Position numbers and translations under genes: made by a program. A stretch of 6,715 bases of DNA, from the NCBI GenBank assembly GCA_022732315.1, contig JAIJUV010000138.1, positions 1 to 6,715 on the forward strand, read 5' to 3'. Position 1 is the stretch's first letter. Every line of letters starts with the position of its first letter. The notes under the pieces are model-generated. The model was given only the letters and a program-made list of their open reading frames with translations, searched no databases and had not been told where the DNA came from. Source of the stretch: Prevotella sp. GTDB lineage: Bacteria; Bacteroidota; Bacteroidia; Bacteroidales; Bacteroidaceae. Shown piece after piece: positions 5,279-6,715 of the stretch.

Positions 5279-6715
5279 ATGAAAAGAATGAATAAAATGT
5301 TGTTGGTTGCTGCTTTGGCGGCAACCACACTTTCTGTTCAGGCAGAACAGAAGAAGGGACCGGCTTGGTTGAGTGATGCACTTTTCTATCAGATTTATCC
5401 ATCTTCCTATATGGATACTGATGGCAATGGTATTGGTGACCTGCCGGGTATCACTTCCAAGTTGGATTACATCAAGTCGCTGGGTGTGAACGCCCTCTGG
5501 CTCAATCCGATCTTTGAGTCGGGATGGTTTGATGGTGGCTATGATGTCATCGATTTCTACAAGGTGGATCCTCGATTCGGTACCAATACCGATTTGGTTA
5601 CATTGGTCAATGAGGCCCATAAGCGTGGCATGAAGGTTTGTCTCGACCTGGTGGCAGGACATTCCAGCACCAAGTGTGCCTGGTTCAAGGAGTCTTCCGA
5701 GAAAGATCCTAACCAGCGTTACAGCGACTATTATATCTGGATGAATGATATCCCTGAGAGTGAGAAAAAAGAAATAGAAGCCCGTCATCAGGAGGCAAGT
5801 CCGGAATCTAGTACCCGAGGCAGATATGTGGAGGCGAATGCTCCTCGTGCCAAGTATTATGAGAAGAATTTCTTCGAGTGCCAGCCTGCCTTGAACTATG
5901 GCTTTGCTCATCCAGACCCAAATCATCCTTGGGAGCAGGGGGTAGATGCTCCTGGACCACAGGCTGTTCGCAGGGAGATACGTAACATCATGGCATTCTG
6001 GTTTGATAAGGGTGTAGATGGATTCCGTGTAGATATGGCATCATCGCTCATCAAGAATGACCCCGACAAGAAGGAGGTTTCCAAGCTCTGGAATGAGATG
6101 CGTGCCTGGAAGGATCAATACTATCCTGAGACCGTCCTGATTTCAGAATGGGCTAATCCGCAGCAAGCCATCCCTGCCGGTTTCAACATCGATTTCTACA
6201 TTCATTTTGGTCTCAAAGGCTATGCCTCCCTGTTCTTCGACCGCAAGACTCCTTGGGGCAGGTGGGAGAATAGCTATCAGAACTGCTATTTCGACAAGCA
6301 GGGTAAAGGTTCGCTCAAGGAGTTTAGCGAGAATTATACCAAGGCATACAATGCCACTAAGAATCTCGGCTACATCGCTGTTCCATCTGCCAACCACGAT
6401 TACCAGCGACCTAATATCGGTACCCGCAATACGCCTGACCAGTTGAAGGTGGCGATGACCTTCTTCCTCACCATGCCAGGTATTCCGTTTATCTATTATG
6501 GTGATGAGATTGGTATGAAGTATCAGATGAATCTCCCTAACAAGGAGGGTAGCAATGAGCGTTCGGGTACCCGTACTCCGATGCAGTGGACCAAGGGCAA
6601 GAATGCCGGATTCTCTACGAGTGCGCCTGATAAACTCTACTTCCCTGTAGATACGGAAAACGGAAAGTTGACCGTTGAGGCTCAGCAGGGAGATCAGAAT
6701 TCTCTGTTGTCATAT
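5279..6715 (+). CDS. Secreted GH13 alpha-amylase-family glycosidase (3' end outside window)
   Basis: The frame runs open to the last base (479 codons, no stop), so the C-terminal beta-sandwich domain is cut off by the window edge. The signal peptide is MKRMNKMLLV plus a hydrophobic stretch, with cleavage likely after A22 (SVQA before EQ). GH13 barrel motifs are in order: YQIYPSSYMDTDGNGIGDL (37-55), region I DLVAGH (123-128, Gly in place of the usual Asn before His), QPALN (202-206), GFRVD with nucleophile D252, LISEW with acid/base E290, and ANHD with stabiliser D374. YYGDEIGM and RTPMQW follow. All three catalytic acids are present. QPxLN resembles the oligo-1,6-glucosidase type of region V, so action on alpha-glucan oligosaccharides is likely, but the exact bond is undecided. 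In-frame ATGs at 5243, 5273 and 5288 are alternatives; 5279 gives the cleanest signal peptide. No Shine-Dalgarno sequence is seen. The gene is divergent from GH3 and follows a GH97-like remnant. Confidence 0.92.
   Translation, partial: MKRMNKMLLVAALAATTLSVQAEQKKGPAWLSDALFYQIYPSSYMDTDGNGIGDLPGITSKLDYIKSLGVNALWLNPIFESGWFDGGYDVIDFYKVDPRFGTNTDLVTLVNEAHKRGMKVCLDLVAGHSSTKCAWFKESSEKDPNQRYSDYYIWMNDIPESEKKEIEARHQEASPESSTRGRYVEANAPRAKYYEKNFFECQPALNYGFAHPDPNHPWEQGVDAPGPQAVRREIRNIMAFWFDKGVDGFRVDMASSLIKNDPDKKEVSKLWNEMRAWKDQYYPETVLISEWANPQQAIPAGFNIDFYIHFGLKGYASLFFDRKTPWGRWENSYQNCYFDKQGKGSLKEFSENYTKAYNATKNLGYIAVPSANHDYQRPNIGTRNTPDQLKVAMTFFLTMPGIPFIYYGDEIGMKYQMNLPNKEGSNERSGTRTPMQWTKGKNAGFSTSAPDKLYFPVDTENGKLTVEAQQGDQNSLLSY

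Noticed and set aside
5264..5926. 220-codon minus-strand frame
   Set aside because: It is the reverse-strand shadow of the GH13 gene, whose plus-strand frame has complete catalytic motifs and a signal peptide.
1..6715. CRISPR array, tRNA or rRNA gene, insertion sequence
   Set aside because: No regularly spaced repeats, no tRNA-like cloverleaf or rRNA sequence, and no transposase frame or terminal inverted repeats were found on reading the window.

Overview
The window reads as chromosomal DNA of a gut- or rumen-type Bacteroidales bacterium, most likely Prevotella/Segatella. The reasons are the protein families (secreted GH3 and GH13 enzymes, a WYL regulator, FMN-binding and NosR/NapH-like membrane redox proteins), AT-rich spacers, the lack of Shine-Dalgarno sequences, and TAnnTTTG boxes of the Bacteroidetes primary sigma factor upstream of genes. 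Genus assignment is inference.

Layout from left to right. The window opens with the 3' end of a plus-strand WYL-type regulator. A strong two-way terminator separates it from a minus-strand flavin region. That region, read right to left, holds a six-helix membrane protein with an extracytoplasmic FMN-binding domain and two cytoplasmic CxxxCP iron-sulfur motifs. Next comes a short tail that looks like the last codons of a deleted nitroreductase, then a small secreted protein that is essentially a second copy of the same FMN-binding domain, with its own good promoter. About 430 bases without a convincing gene follow, containing promoter-like boxes and several inverted repeats. A strong terminator then ends a minus-strand secreted GH3 beta-glycosidase. 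This is followed by a roughly 500-base divergent control region, and finally a plus-strand secreted GH13 alpha-amylase-family enzyme that runs off the right edge (479 codons seen, no stop).

Functionally there are two themes. The flavin genes suggest an electron path from a cytoplasmic Fe-S donor, through a membrane protein with a probably covalently bound FMN, to a secreted flavoprotein or an unknown acceptor. The glycosidases suggest periplasmic or outer-envelope breakdown of glucans: GH13 for alpha-linked and GH3 for beta-linked oligosaccharides.

The most notable observation is two gene tails that survive as short in-frame peptides with recognisable family endings. One resembles the C-terminus of a nitroreductase (836-913, minus). 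The other resembles the C-terminus of a GH97/SusB-type alpha-glucosidase (5096-5221, plus) and lies directly upstream of the GH13 gene. Together they suggest that a flavin-enzyme gene and a starch-utilisation gene were each deleted here, leaving only their 3' ends.
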